Shown: piece by piece, positions 43,973-52,201 of the stretch | Layout: each line of letters opens with the position of its first letter | Position numbering within the stretch: position 1 is the first letter of the stretch | Source: Bacteroidetes Order II. bacterium | GTDB taxonomy: Bacteria; Bacteroidota; Rhodothermia; Rhodothermales; UBA2364 | Direction: 5' to 3' | DNA: 52,201 nt | NCBI GenBank assembly: GCA_016788705.1 | Contig: JAEUSQ010000058.1 | Location: 1 to 52,201, forward strand | The notes under the pieces: model-generated | Database searches by the model: none | Seen by the model: the letters and a program-made list of their open reading frames with translations, nothing else | Told to the model about the DNA's origin: nothing | Made by a program: the position numbers and the translations under genes

Positions 43973-44707
43973 ATGGCACGTTATCTCGTTTTTGGCGCCA
44001 GCGGTGGCATTGGTCAATCCGTGATTCGCTTATTGCACCAACAAGGGCATCAGTTGGTGGGAGTGGGCCGTGTACAGGAAAAATTACACCCCCTGCTCCA
44101 TGAAAGAAATGTAGTGGGACTGGTGGCCGATGCCACGAAGCCAGAGGAAGTGGCCCACGTCGTTCAACAAGCGGAAGCCCAAATGGGAGGCTTGGATGGT
44201 GTGGTCAATTGTATCGGATCGCTTTTGCTGAAGCCAGCCCACCTTACTACACCTGAAGACTGGTATTTGACCCTTCGGCAAAATTTAGATACGTCATTCT
44301 TTATTTTGAAGACTGCTGCCCGCACCATGCTCCGTCAAGGGGGCGCCATTGTGCTCGTTTCCTCATCGGTTTCACAACATGGGCTACAAAATCACGAAGC
44401 CATTGCAGCGGCAAAAGCAGGGATCAATGGCTTGGTCCGCTCTGCTGCGGCCACCTATGCCAAACGGGGCGTGCGTGTCAATGCGGTGGCGCCCGGATTG
44501 GTTCGAACCCCCATGACACAACATCTCACGGCAACCGAAGCCGCAGAGAAAAGTTCTGCCGCCCTTCATGCGCTCGGACGAATCGGAGAACCCGATGATG
44601 TAGCCAAGGCGATCGTGTTTTTGTTGGATCACAACCAAAGTAGCTGGATTACGGGCCAAGTACTGGCGGTGGATGGAGGCTTGTCCTCTGTACGATCTGT
44701 TGCGTGA
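43973..44707 (+). CDS. SDR family protein without the catalytic Tyr
   Basis: A 244-residue Rossmann-fold protein: FGASGGIGQSVIRLL, NCIGSLLLKP and VNAVAPGLVRTPMT. The active-site region reads SSSVSQHGLQNHEAIAAAKA; the Lys is present but the Tyr of YxxxK is replaced by Ile, so classic SDR dehydrogenase chemistry is doubtful. It is fused to the regulator gene by back-to-back stop and start codons, implying coupling with the two-component system. A hairpin follows. Confidence 0.88.
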   Translation: MARYLVFGASGGIGQSVIRLLHQQGHQLVGVGRVQEKLHPLLHERNVVGLVADATKPEEVAHVVQQAEAQMGGLDGVVNCIGSLLLKPAHLTTPEDWYLTLRQNLDTSFFILKTAARTMLRQGGAIVLVSSSVSQHGLQNHEAIAAAKAGINGLVRSAAATYAKRGVRVNAVAPGLVRTPMTQHLTATEAAEKSSAALHALGRIGEPDDVAKAIVFLLDHNQSSWITGQVLAVDGGLSSVRSVA

Positions 44708-44725
44708 AGGCTTTACCGAAAAACC

Positions 44726-44765
44726 AAGAGGCCGGAAACTCTTTGGAAGTCCCGGCCTCTTGTAT
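44726..44765 (+). terminator. Hairpin after the two-component/SDR unit
   Basis: AAGAGGCCGG (44726-44735) and CCGGCCTCTT (44752-44761) are perfect inverted arms. The downstream T tract is weak. Confidence 0.6.
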
Positions 44766-44856
44766 CTTGAGCCATGAAAAGTCTTTGTTGTGATCGCCAA
44801 TATACGAAGATCAAAAGCACAATGCAAGCCCTTTTTTGGGCTTTCTATAAGCGACC

Positions 44857-46533
44857 CTACATAAAAAATAAAATCAGTAACTGCGCCGCCATAATCCGCA
44901 AAAACGTGGTAAACGGATAAACGGCAGCATACGTAACGGCGGGCGCATCGGTTCCGGTAGTTTCATTGGCAAAGGAAAGTGCGGGCGGATCGGTAGAGGC
45001 ACCCGCGAGCAAGCCACACAACTCCATATAATTTAGCCGAAACACAAAGCGGGCAATTGGCGCAACCACCAGCAACGGGATCAAGGTAATCAGCGCTCCT
45101 AACAATAACCAGTACAGGCCATCCCCTCCAACAAGGGTTTCGACAAAACCAGTACCAGCAGAAAGGCCAACACTTGCCAAAAATAACACAATACCCAACT
45201 CACGCAACATGAGATTTGCACTTGGTTTTACATATGTATTAAAGGCGATATTACCACCATACCGACTGATTAGGATGGCTACTACCAGTGGACCACCTGC
45301 CAAACCCAGTTTAACCGGAACCGGCACACCAGGGATATTAAAAGGAATACTACCCAGTAGTACTCCTGCGGCTATACCCAAGAACAACGAAGCCACATTC
45401 GGGGTTCGGAGGCGTTTGGGTGAATTACCAAATTCCCGCGCCAACGCCTCGATGTGTACCTCATCCCCAATAACCGTCACGGTGTCCCCAAATTGCAGGT
45501 GCGTCCGTCCATCCGGAATAAATTCAATACCAGAGCGATACACGCGGGTAATGGTCACATTAAACCGATGGATTACATCTAATTCGGCCAAAGTTTTGGC
45601 ATACGCTTCTTTCCGTGTAATGTTGATGCGTCGCGAAACCAAATCTTGTTGCGGCGTTTTGGAAAGATCCATTTTACTGTCCTCACCCACAACCATCCGG
45701 AGGCGGTCAAAGTCCTCACGATTGGCGACAATCAGCACCACATCATTTTCTTGAAGAATGGTTTCTCCGGTGGTTGGGGAAATTTTCCCGTTCTGATAAA
45801 TCCGCGAAACGACCAAATTACTTTTTAGAATATCCCGAATGGCTTTCACGGGGCGCCCAAAGACCATAGGATTTTTGACGGTAAGGGTAATGGTACTGGG
45901 GGCGGGATTAATGGCCACCTGTTTTTTGTTGTGTAGCCGGGCTTCTGCCGGAATATTTACCTGAAGGATTCGTTTTAGAATGAGCATGGTGAGAACAATA
46001 CCGAGTACGCCAAACGGATAGGCAAGGGCATATCCAGCAGCAACCGGGGCATTCGCTATTGCAGGATTCTGCGCCGCTAAATCGGCCAATGTCTGTTGGG
46101 CCGCTCCCAATCCGGGCGTATTGGTTACAGCACCCGACATAATGCCCACCAATGTGGCCATTGGCAGTTCGGTCATGTAGTGCAGGGCAATCACGAGCAC
46201 ACCCCCTACCCCTACAATCAGCGCAGCAAGTCCATTCAGTTTAAGTCCTTCTCGGCGAAGCGAGGCAAAAAAACCAGGCCCCACTTGCAGACCGATGGTG
46301 TAAACAAACAGAATAAGCCCAAGTTCTTTGGCAAAATGCAGGGCCTCATGGTTCACTTCAAAACCCAGAAAAGAAGCACCCAAGCCCACAAATAATACAC
46401 AAGCAATCCCAAAAGATATCCCCCAGATCTTTATTTTCCCAAGCCCGACCCCAAGTGCTATTACTATGCTATAGACCAGCAAGGTATAGGCAATGGTGCT
46501 TTTGTCCGTCAGTAAATCAACCAACCAATTCAT
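44857..46533 (-). CDS. YidE/YbjL duplication (AspT-type) transporter with two TrkA_C domains
   Basis: A 558-residue membrane transporter. Two homologous membrane halves flank two TrkA_C (RCK_C) domains at about 200-365. Halves share GLxxGxGFF/GxxxTxxP motifs: GLQVGPGFFASLRREGL with GAVTNTPGLGAAQQTL, and SVGLSAGTGFVETL with AGASTDPPALSFA. The architecture matches putative anion or amino-acid antiporters of the AspT/YidE group; substrate unknown. Monocistronic. Confidence 0.92.
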   Translation of the reverse strand: MNWLVDLLTDKSTIAYTLLVYSIVIALGVGLGKIKIWGISFGIACVLFVGLGASFLGFEVNHEALHFAKELGLILFVYTIGLQVGPGFFASLRREGLKLNGLAALIVGVGGVLVIALHYMTELPMATLVGIMSGAVTNTPGLGAAQQTLADLAAQNPAIANAPVAAGYALAYPFGVLGIVLTMLILKRILQVNIPAEARLHNKKQVAINPAPSTITLTVKNPMVFGRPVKAIRDILKSNLVVSRIYQNGKISPTTGETILQENDVVLIVANREDFDRLRMVVGEDSKMDLSKTPQQDLVSRRINITRKEAYAKTLAELDVIHRFNVTITRVYRSGIEFIPDGRTHLQFGDTVTVIGDEVHIEALAREFGNSPKRLRTPNVASLFLGIAAGVLLGSIPFNIPGVPVPVKLGLAGGPLVVAILISRYGGNIAFNTYVKPSANLMLRELGIVLFLASVGLSAGTGFVETLVGGDGLYWLLLGALITLIPLLVVAPIARFVFRLNYMELCGLLAGASTDPPALSFANETTGTDAPAVTYAAVYPFTTFLRIMAAQLLILFFM

Positions 46534-46699
46534 ATAGTAGGAGGTCCAAATTAAATGGCAAATAGGGCGCTAATTTCCGGATATTCACCGAAGAGTGCAA
46601 GCGCTTAACCATGAAGATGTAAATACGAAAGGGCTTTTCGACAAGTGGTTTTGTAAAATTCTTTTGGCCTTTGGCCTTTATCTCTCTTTTGTTATATCC

Positions 46700-47128
46700 T
46701 TAAGGAACGAAATCCCCTTTCAAGCGGACCACAACATGGGGGTTGATGTGCTGTATCTCGCGAATAAATCCAGCCTTGTCTTTCGGAGAAATAAGCACCC
46801 TGCCATGATGGCCGTACCGGACCTCTAAGCGATCTAATGATATTGCGGGCGCGCTGAGTGGATTACGGGTTTCCGCAATGGTGTGTATGTCTTGAATATC
46901 TATTTTCAAATCAATAAAAAACGCAGACTTGACCCTCAGCATATTCTGATCAATCACATAGTATGTCGTTGTAAAAACATAGTAAATAAAGCTCCCAACT
47001 GCTAAAATAATCAATGGCCCAACCCAACGTGGCTCTTCCCATGCGGACAATATCAATACCGTTCCGAGCACCAGGGCAATGGGAATAACCAATTCCAACC
47101 CAATTTTAGATTTGTACACTTGTACCAT
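46700..47128 (-). CDS. PH-domain-like membrane protein (SunI/bPH type)
   Basis: A 142-residue protein with two N-terminal helices (LVIPIALVLGTVLILSAW and GPLIILAVGSFIYYVF) and a C-terminal bacterial PH-like domain: TYYVIDQNMLRVKSAFF, IDIQDIHTIAETRNPLSAPA and LISPKDKAGFIREIQHINP. The pattern fits SunI/YnzG-type proteins. Function unknown. Confidence 0.8.
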   Translation of the reverse strand: MVQVYKSKIGLELVIPIALVLGTVLILSAWEEPRWVGPLIILAVGSFIYYVFTTTYYVIDQNMLRVKSAFFIDLKIDIQDIHTIAETRNPLSAPAISLDRLEVRYGHHGRVLISPKDKAGFIREIQHINPHVVVRLKGDFVP

Positions 47129-47220
47129 TAGACTAACTTGGTTGTGGATAAAAGTTTGGTGTCATATAGATGATTAGCCGAGATCTAAGTACATGACAAA
47201 AGTGTAAAGAAGAAGAAAAA

Positions 47221-47294
47221 AGGAGACATATTTCCTTAACGGAACGTTTAACATAGAATTTTTCAGGTTTCATTTTAAACGCCATATGTCTCCT
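47221..47294. repeat. 11-bp inverted repeat beside the TonB-receptor remnant
   Basis: AGGAGACATAT (47221-47231) and ATATGTCTCCT (47284-47294) are perfect arms with a 52-base AT-rich interior. It may be the scar of a small mobile element or a hairpin. Confidence 0.4.
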
Positions 47295-47454
47295 ATCCAA
47301 GATACAAAAGAAACCTTAATGGAGTTGTTGGCTCCCTATAAAAAATTAGACCCCAAAAGCACGTCAACAGGCAGGTTTTCAAAGAACACTTCTATACAAT
47401 GTCTAACTGGGAGCAGGTCATCAAGCTACTAATGCAGAAAGCTGACAACTTTTG

Positions 47455-47805
47455 AAATGCACCCCCCTTGCTTGGACTTATGGATCGGGGCAGGCCATTA
47501 CGTTTCCTGCACAAAGCTATACCATTAGTAGCCAAGAAGTGGTTTGGTATGGTGGAAGGAATGCCTTTAGGTTACCTGCAACCCATCATTTAGATTTGGG
47601 GGTTCGTAGAGAACTTAAGCAAAAAAAACGTAGCACAATACTAAGTATTTACAATGTTTATTCTCATAAAAATCCCTTTTATGTCTATCCAGAAAAAGAA
47701 ATTGAAATTGACCCTATTTTAGGAATAATAAAATCGGAAACTAAAATTAAGCAGGTGAGTATTTTCCCAATCATTCCTACTTTAAGTTTGGGTTGGTGGT
47801 TTTAA
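47455..47805 (+). pseudogene. Remnant: C-terminus of a TonB-dependent receptor
   Basis: About 115 codons in one frame encode the end of a TonB-dependent receptor barrel: TPLAWTYGSGQAITFP, then FRLPATHHLDLGV, STILSIYNVYSHKNPFYVYP and a last strand ending in LSLGWWF. The rest of the receptor, normally 700 or more residues, is absent; an in-frame stop lies at 47443 and the upstream DNA does not encode receptor sequence. No good start or ribosome site is present. It looks like the leftover of a deletion or insertion event. Confidence 0.75.
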
Positions 47806-47842
47806 ATATAATTTCTCCAGAACCTTGGGATGCGTATAAACC

Positions 47843-49957
47843 TCACCCTACGCGGGCCATACCCAAACTTTGAGGAGCCGACCTTGAGAAATGGGCGCGG
47901 GTGGCAAGGTTTTCGGGCGTGCGGAGGTGTGGGTCTTGGGTCACCAACGCAAAAGCGGCTTCACGGGCTTGGGCCAAAATGTCGGCATCTTGGGTGATAT
48001 TCGCAATTTTGAGGTCGGGAAGACCACTTTGCCGTGTGCCGAAGAAGTCTCCTGCTCCGCGTAATTTCAGGTCTTCTTCCGAGATCACAAAGCCATCGGT
48101 TGTTTGGGCCATCACCTCTAAGCGGATTTTCGCCTCGGCAGATTGTTTATAGTCGGCCATTAAGACGCAATAGCTTTGCTCGCTTCCACGCCCCACCCGT
48201 CCACGCAATTGATGCAGTTGGCTTAGGCCAAAGCGCTCGGCGTGTTCAATGACCATCACGGAAGCATTGGGGACATCTACGCCCACTTCTATCACGGTAG
48301 TCGCCACTAAAATATCCAATTCTCCCGACTTAAAGCGTTGCATTTCTTCGTCTTTTTCGTAGGGCAGCATACGGCCATGCACCAAGCCCACCTTGTATGG
48401 GCGGAAGGTTTCTGTAATTTGCTCGAAGCCATTTTCGGCATCCTTCAAATCGAGTTTTTCGCTTTCCTCTACCAATGGATACACGATATACGCCTGCCGT
48501 CCGGCGCGGAGTTCGGAGCGGATAAACTCATAGACCTCGCCGCGTCGGGCCTCGTTGCGGAGTTGGGTTTGGATCGGCTTCCGGTTGGCGGGAAGTTCAT
48601 TCATGATGGTCACGTCCAAGTCTCCATAAACCGTCATCGCGAGGGAACGCGGAATGGGCGTAGCCGTCATCAGCAACATATGTGGGCGTTGGCCTTTGTC
48701 GAACATGCGGGCACGTTGCATAACCCCAAAGCGGTGTTGTTCATCCACAATGGCCATCCCAAGTGCCTTAAATACCACCTTATCCTCGATAATGGCATGT
48801 GTCCCGACGGCAATTTGGGCTTCGCCCGTTGCCAGATCGTTCAGGATTTCGGTACGTCGTTTTTTGTGCTGGCCGCCCACCAAGAGGTGTACCTTGAGTC
48901 CCAACGGTTCTAAATACCGCCGCAAACTTTGGTAGTGTTGCTCGGCAAGAATTTCGGTAGGGGCCATAAAAGCCGACTGAAACCCGCTGTCTATGGCGTG
49001 CATCATCGCAGCAATAGCCACGACTGTTTTTCCACTGCCCACATCTCCTTGCACCAGACGGTTCATCGGATAGCCACTACGGGTATCGGTAATGACATCG
49101 GTTATGGCTTTTAGCTGTGCATTGGTTAGTTTAAAGGGCAAAACCTCTTGGGTGAAACGCGCGAAATACGTACCCGGTGATTCGAAAACAAGGCCATCAG
49201 CGGTTTTTTTGACCTGCTGGCGGGTTGTGGCCAAGAGCAGTTGTAGGAAGAAAAATTCCTCGAACTTCAGCCGATATTGCGCCAACTCGCGTTCTTCTTC
49301 TGATTTAGGGAAGTGGATAGCTCGGAGCGCCACACGGCCTTCCATAAGGTCGTATTTGCGAATGACCGTTTCGGGCAAGTTTTCCTCTAAGAGCAGGCCA
49401 TATTTCTTGAACAAGCCATATATAATATGTCGGAGTACCTTATTAGAGAGACCTACTCGCTCCCAAGCCTGCCCACCAGGATAAAGTGGAATGATGCGTC
49501 CGGTGGTTACGGAAGTTTTATCTGCCTCCAATTTGTCGTATTCGGGGTGAGAAATGGAGAACGTTCGGCCATATTTTTGCGGCATACCGTGCAGGGCCAC
49601 CAATTCGCCGTTGGTGAACAACCGCCGCACCCACTGATGCCCATTGAACCATACACAGTTAAGCCGTCCACCAGACTCATCTTCCACCTGCATTTCAAAG
49701 CGTTTTCGTCCACCTTCTATCATGTTCTGGGAAACAACCCGTCCTACTATGGTGGTAGCAATACCTTCTTGTAGCTGTCTAATGGGCGTGACGGTCGAGC
49801 GGTCTAAGTATCGTCTTGGATAAAACCGGAACAAGTCTCGAAAGGTATGGATCCCTGCTTTTCGGAAAATAGCAGCCCTATTCGGCCCCACGCCTTCCAA
49901 CCACTGGATGTCGGCGTCTAACGGATTTTCCGGCTTGTGTTCAGCCTGTTCTGTCAT
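47843..49957 (-). CDS. recG: ATP-dependent DNA helicase RecG
   Basis: A 704-residue helicase that remodels stalled forks and Holliday junctions. It has the N-terminal wedge domain (about 60-150), Walker A in QGDVGSGKTVVAIAAMMHA, the DEAH-type box AIVDEQHRFGVMQR, MTATPIPRSLAMTVYGDLD, motif VATTVIEVGVDVPNASVMVI and the RecG/Mfd TRG region HQLRGRVGRGSEQSYC. Full length and intact. Monocistronic. Confidence 0.97.
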   Translation of the reverse strand: MTEQAEHKPENPLDADIQWLEGVGPNRAAIFRKAGIHTFRDLFRFYPRRYLDRSTVTPIRQLQEGIATTIVGRVVSQNMIEGGRKRFEMQVEDESGGRLNCVWFNGHQWVRRLFTNGELVALHGMPQKYGRTFSISHPEYDKLEADKTSVTTGRIIPLYPGGQAWERVGLSNKVLRHIIYGLFKKYGLLLEENLPETVIRKYDLMEGRVALRAIHFPKSEEERELAQYRLKFEEFFFLQLLLATTRQQVKKTADGLVFESPGTYFARFTQEVLPFKLTNAQLKAITDVITDTRSGYPMNRLVQGDVGSGKTVVAIAAMMHAIDSGFQSAFMAPTEILAEQHYQSLRRYLEPLGLKVHLLVGGQHKKRRTEILNDLATGEAQIAVGTHAIIEDKVVFKALGMAIVDEQHRFGVMQRARMFDKGQRPHMLLMTATPIPRSLAMTVYGDLDVTIMNELPANRKPIQTQLRNEARRGEVYEFIRSELRAGRQAYIVYPLVEESEKLDLKDAENGFEQITETFRPYKVGLVHGRMLPYEKDEEMQRFKSGELDILVATTVIEVGVDVPNASVMVIEHAERFGLSQLHQLRGRVGRGSEQSYCVLMADYKQSAEAKIRLEVMAQTTDGFVISEEDLKLRGAGDFFGTRQSGLPDLKIANITQDADILAQAREAAFALVTQDPHLRTPENLATRAHFSRSAPQSLGMARVG

Positions 49958-50025
49958 AGGAGATTGGTAAAAAAGCCAAGCTAAGTTACGAAATTACATG
50001 ATTCAGAGCCATAGGCCGCGAAAAA

Positions 50026-50484
50026 TCACCTATGTGGGATCATCCAGTCTGGCAAGATTACCCCTGTTTGTAAGTACCAATTTGTAAGGGCAAGAAGTCT
50101 TTTTTGTTCTTCCCACACCAGCAACCGTAGGGCTTCTTCGGCGGTAAACCAGCCAAAATGGTCGTGTTCATGGTTTAGGATAGGGTCGCCTTCCAATTCC
50201 GCAGCAAAGGCTGGGGTCAGCAATACGGCGTCCATGGTCCAACTATAAAAAGTATTCACCGAGGGCAAGGCCCAAAAAATCCGGGGCGGATGGCTCGTTT
50301 CCTCTATCAACTCCCGAAGCGCCGCCTGCCATGCCGTTTCATCCTGCTGAATTTTTCCGCCCACCATACGCCATTGGCCTGTATAGAGGGTTCCCGCTGC
50401 CCTACGAAGCAGCAAAAAGCGAAATCCATCTGCCGTTAGGCGATAGGGATAGACATCCACTACCCGAACCAGATTTTGGGTCAT
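50026..50484 (-). CDS. NUDIX hydrolase
   Basis: A 152-residue enzyme that hydrolyses a nucleoside diphosphate-linked compound. The NUDIX box is GGKIQQDETAWQAALRELIE followed by ETSH: the catalytic RELIEE is intact but the usual final Gly is absent. The family resembles pyrophosphohydrolases of the MutT/NudB group; substrate unknown. Divergent from the gene at 50545. Confidence 0.88.
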   Translation of the reverse strand: MTQNLVRVVDVYPYRLTADGFRFLLLRRAAGTLYTGQWRMVGGKIQQDETAWQAALRELIEETSHPPRIFWALPSVNTFYSWTMDAVLLTPAFAAELEGDPILNHEHDHFGWFTAEEALRLLVWEEQKRLLALTNWYLQTGVILPDWMIPHR

Positions 50485-50544
50485 AAAACGCTTATATTAT
50501 GGTAATTTTTCTTGTGCTGATTGTCCTTAAAATACGGAGAGAAT

Positions 50545-50793
50545 ATGTCTTTTGAAGTGATGTCTGTGATCTTGTTTTTGGCCGTTGCACTTTTAATGGC
50601 AGCCGGAGTCTATCCCATTTATAAGTTTATGGAAAAACAAGACGCCGAAAACGAAAAGTGGACCAAAGAAAACCTGGCACGACTAAAGGCCCAATACGAA
50701 GCAAAAAAACAGGCAGAAGCCGAAGCAACAGCCCAACCATCTGCACCGAACCTGCCGGATGAAGCGCCAGCGGTAAAGGTTCGTCCGAAATAA
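50545..50793 (+). CDS. Small single-helix membrane protein, unknown
   Basis: An 82-residue protein from the ATG at 50545, preceded by GGAGAG. One N-terminal transmembrane helix (VILFLAVALLMAAGVYPIYK) is followed by a charged, Ala/Lys/Glu-rich helical tail (AQYEAKKQAEAEATAQPSAP). It lies 13 bases before the YwaF-like gene. No family recognised. Confidence 0.65.
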   Translation: MSFEVMSVILFLAVALLMAAGVYPIYKFMEKQDAENEKWTKENLARLKAQYEAKKQAEAEATAQPSAPNLPDEAPAVKVRPK

Positions 50794-50806
50794 CCATAAC
50801 CTTGTT

Positions 50807-51508
50807 ATGCCTACCCAACCTCCTCCTCCTTTTGTCTGGTATGGCCCATATCACCTGATTGCCCTTGGCCTTACTTTCCTGTTTTTATTGATTATGGGCC
50901 TTGTTGCAAGGTATTACCGAACACCCACGCAACAACAAAATATGGCCCGTTTTTTGACAATGGCCTTCATCGGGTTTTATGGCTGGATTACCACTTTGGA
51001 GGTACAAGGCGGGTTTTGGTCGCTTGCCGAGGGGCTACCCTTCCACCTTTGCGACATCTCGGCGATAACCCTTTCCTATGCCGCCCTTACCCGCAAGTTC
51101 TGGGCGTTCGAGGCGGGGTACTATTGGGGATTGGGCGGTGGGCTTGCTGGACTTCTTCTGCCGGAGTTGCCCTACGAGGACATTTATGCCGCGCCGTTTT
51201 TCTTTTGGCATGCCCTTTTGGTGGCCACTCCTTTATATTTGGTATTGGCCTATGACATGCGCCCCACCTTTCGCGGCATCTTTCGGACATTGGGCATTAC
51301 AGCCGTCTTGGCGATTCCCATTGGCGTGGCCGTTTGGCTTATCCCCAACGCCAACTACATGTTTCTCGGCCATGCCCCCATTGCGGCAGAGGCTCTTGGG
51401 ATGCCCATTTGGCCCTATTATATTCCGTATATCGGGTTGTTGGGGCTGATTTTATTTGCGGTTTTGTATGCTCCCTTTTGGGTATTGATGCGGCGCCAAC
51501 TTAAATGA
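50807..51508 (+). CDS. TIGR02206/YwaF family membrane protein
   Basis: A 233-residue protein with about seven membrane helices. The diagnostic region is LPFHLCDISAITLSYAALTR, followed by WAFEAGYYWGLGGGLAGLLL and FWHALLVATPLYLVLAYDMR. YwaF-type proteins have no established function. Last recognisable gene in the window. Confidence 0.88.
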   Translation: MPTQPPPPFVWYGPYHLIALGLTFLFLLIMGLVARYYRTPTQQQNMARFLTMAFIGFYGWITTLEVQGGFWSLAEGLPFHLCDISAITLSYAALTRKFWAFEAGYYWGLGGGLAGLLLPELPYEDIYAAPFFFWHALLVATPLYLVLAYDMRPTFRGIFRTLGITAVLAIPIGVAVWLIPNANYMFLGHAPIAAEALGMPIWPYYIPYIGLLGLILFAVLYAPFWVLMRRQLK

Positions 51509-52201
51509 ATGCAAAGAAGACATATCCATAAGCCTTCTTCTCTAAACGGCTACAATTCTCGACCAATAGGTTTTGACCACCAATAAACCTACACCCCATC
51601 GCTTCTGTATTTCATTTCTCCCTTCATGAGTTCCCCCTTATTTTGCATTTCCCAATAGTTTCCCAAAAGATCTACTTCCTTCAAAAGTTGTACCCTTACT
51701 TTAGAAAGTCTTATATTACAATTGGTCAATCTACCTAATAGGAGTACTTGTTATCAAATGTGCACTGGAGCCGAAACCGCAAGTTTTGGTATTTACACCA
51801 TAGGCATATTAACAAACCGCTTGGCTGATAGCTCTTTATACTGCTTGTATCCGTGAAATCATTTTTCCGCACCGGACTGCCCCCCGTATCGTTCGACAAA
51901 GCGGACATCCATCCTCATTCAACTGCTGCTCAAGGGAGGCCGAGGCACAAGGTTGACATACGGCGCACGCCCCTCCCCAAATTGGGGCGTGAACAGGTTT
52001 CAGGGATTGGCAGTAACAAATGAGCCGAAGGGATAGCCTGATGAGCAAAAGGTATAGCTGGTGGATACCCGGATAACATGGTGGCTTCTTGACAAGACCG
52101 CCTTGCGTAGGTAGCAAGACCGCCTTGCGTAGCAAGAAGTCTCCAAGCGATTTTTTGCCGCACCGAAGAACAGACTGGAATTGGGAAAGCGGTAGGTTTC
52201 T
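51509..52201. other. Unexplained 693-base tail region
   Basis: No convincing gene. Two overlapping minus-strand frames (51836-52135 and 51930-52163) lack family resemblance; the first has several Cys (CAVCQPC, CPLC) that could be chance. The region from about 51840 changes base composition and includes a short tandem repeat (separate entry). It may be the edge of a larger element continuing beyond the window. Confidence 0.5.
52093..52132 (+). repeat. Direct repeat of an 18-base unit
   Basis: CAAGACCGCCTTGCGTAG occurs at 52093-52110 and again at 52115-52132 with a 22-base period. Flanking CTTCTTG and CAAGAAG (about 52085 and 52132) form an outer inverted pair. Confidence 0.75.

Noticed and set aside
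47287..47445. Short frames before the TonB-receptor remnant as a frameshifted transposase
   Set aside because: I could not recognise any transposase motif; noted only as a relic.

Overview
The window reads as chromosomal DNA from the Bacteroidota/Rhodothermota side of the FCB group; I lean towards a Rhodothermota-like lineage with moderate GC. Supporting signs are an ATP synthase operon without beta and epsilon genes, preceded by M23 peptidase and bactofilin genes; an AtpB with a signal peptide and long extension; PKD-OmpA and S9 peptidase genes; a DUF1343/NamZ gene; a Bat-type VWA operon; and a CxxxY-type CcmE. No plasmid or phage module, intact insertion sequence or CRISPR array was seen.

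Layout. 0.2-3.6 kb: three minus-strand envelope genes. 3.8-7.4 kb: a plus-strand copper region made of a Cys-rich HYC_CC_PP-like protein, a DUF3347 protein with metallothionein-like repeats, and a multicopper oxidase with a barrel-like tail, closed by a terminator. 7.6-9.1 kb: ferredoxin and a lipoprotein. 9.1-18.1 kb: a long minus-strand run, read DUF58, isoprenylcysteine-methyltransferase-like, BatD-like, sirtuin, BatA, murB, ccmB, ccmC, ccmD-like, ccmE, DUF1499, tgt. 18.2-18.5 kb: two serine tRNAs. 18.9-26.6 kb: M23 peptidase, bactofilin, atpZ, atpI-like, atpB, atpE, atpF, atpH, atpA, atpG. 26.7-31.9 kb: rpsT, an unknown gene, PKD-OmpA and an S9 peptidase. 31.9-40.6 kb: mostly minus-strand housekeeping genes (namZ-like, ndk, two membrane/SDR genes, terC-apt-lipoprotein, a HAD phosphatase, a GNAT, an Lgt-like protein) plus ridA on the plus strand, ending with a small double-glycine peptide gene. 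40.9-44.7 kb: fasciclin protein, then LytS/LytTR two-component genes abutting an SDR. 44.9-52.2 kb: YidE/AspT-type transporter, PH-domain protein, a TonB-receptor remnant, recG, NUDIX, two small membrane-protein genes and an unexplained repeat-bearing tail.

How the genes fit together. The ccm genes export and relay haem for cytochrome c, but ccmA, ccmF and ccmH are not here. The Bat genes probably form an envelope stress or assembly module, unusually interleaved with a sirtuin and a methyltransferase. The ATP synthase operon encodes F0 plus alpha, delta and gamma only. The copper genes look like periplasmic copper binding plus Cu(I) oxidation.

The observations I rate highest are a tRNA-guanine transglycosylase that has lost all its expected zinc ligands, the DUF3347 protein carrying tandem Cys/His repeats, a candidate double-glycine-leader peptide with its own terminator, the interrupted Bat operon, and an Lgt homologue lacking catalytic residues. 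No single locus can be declared a new system from sequence alone.
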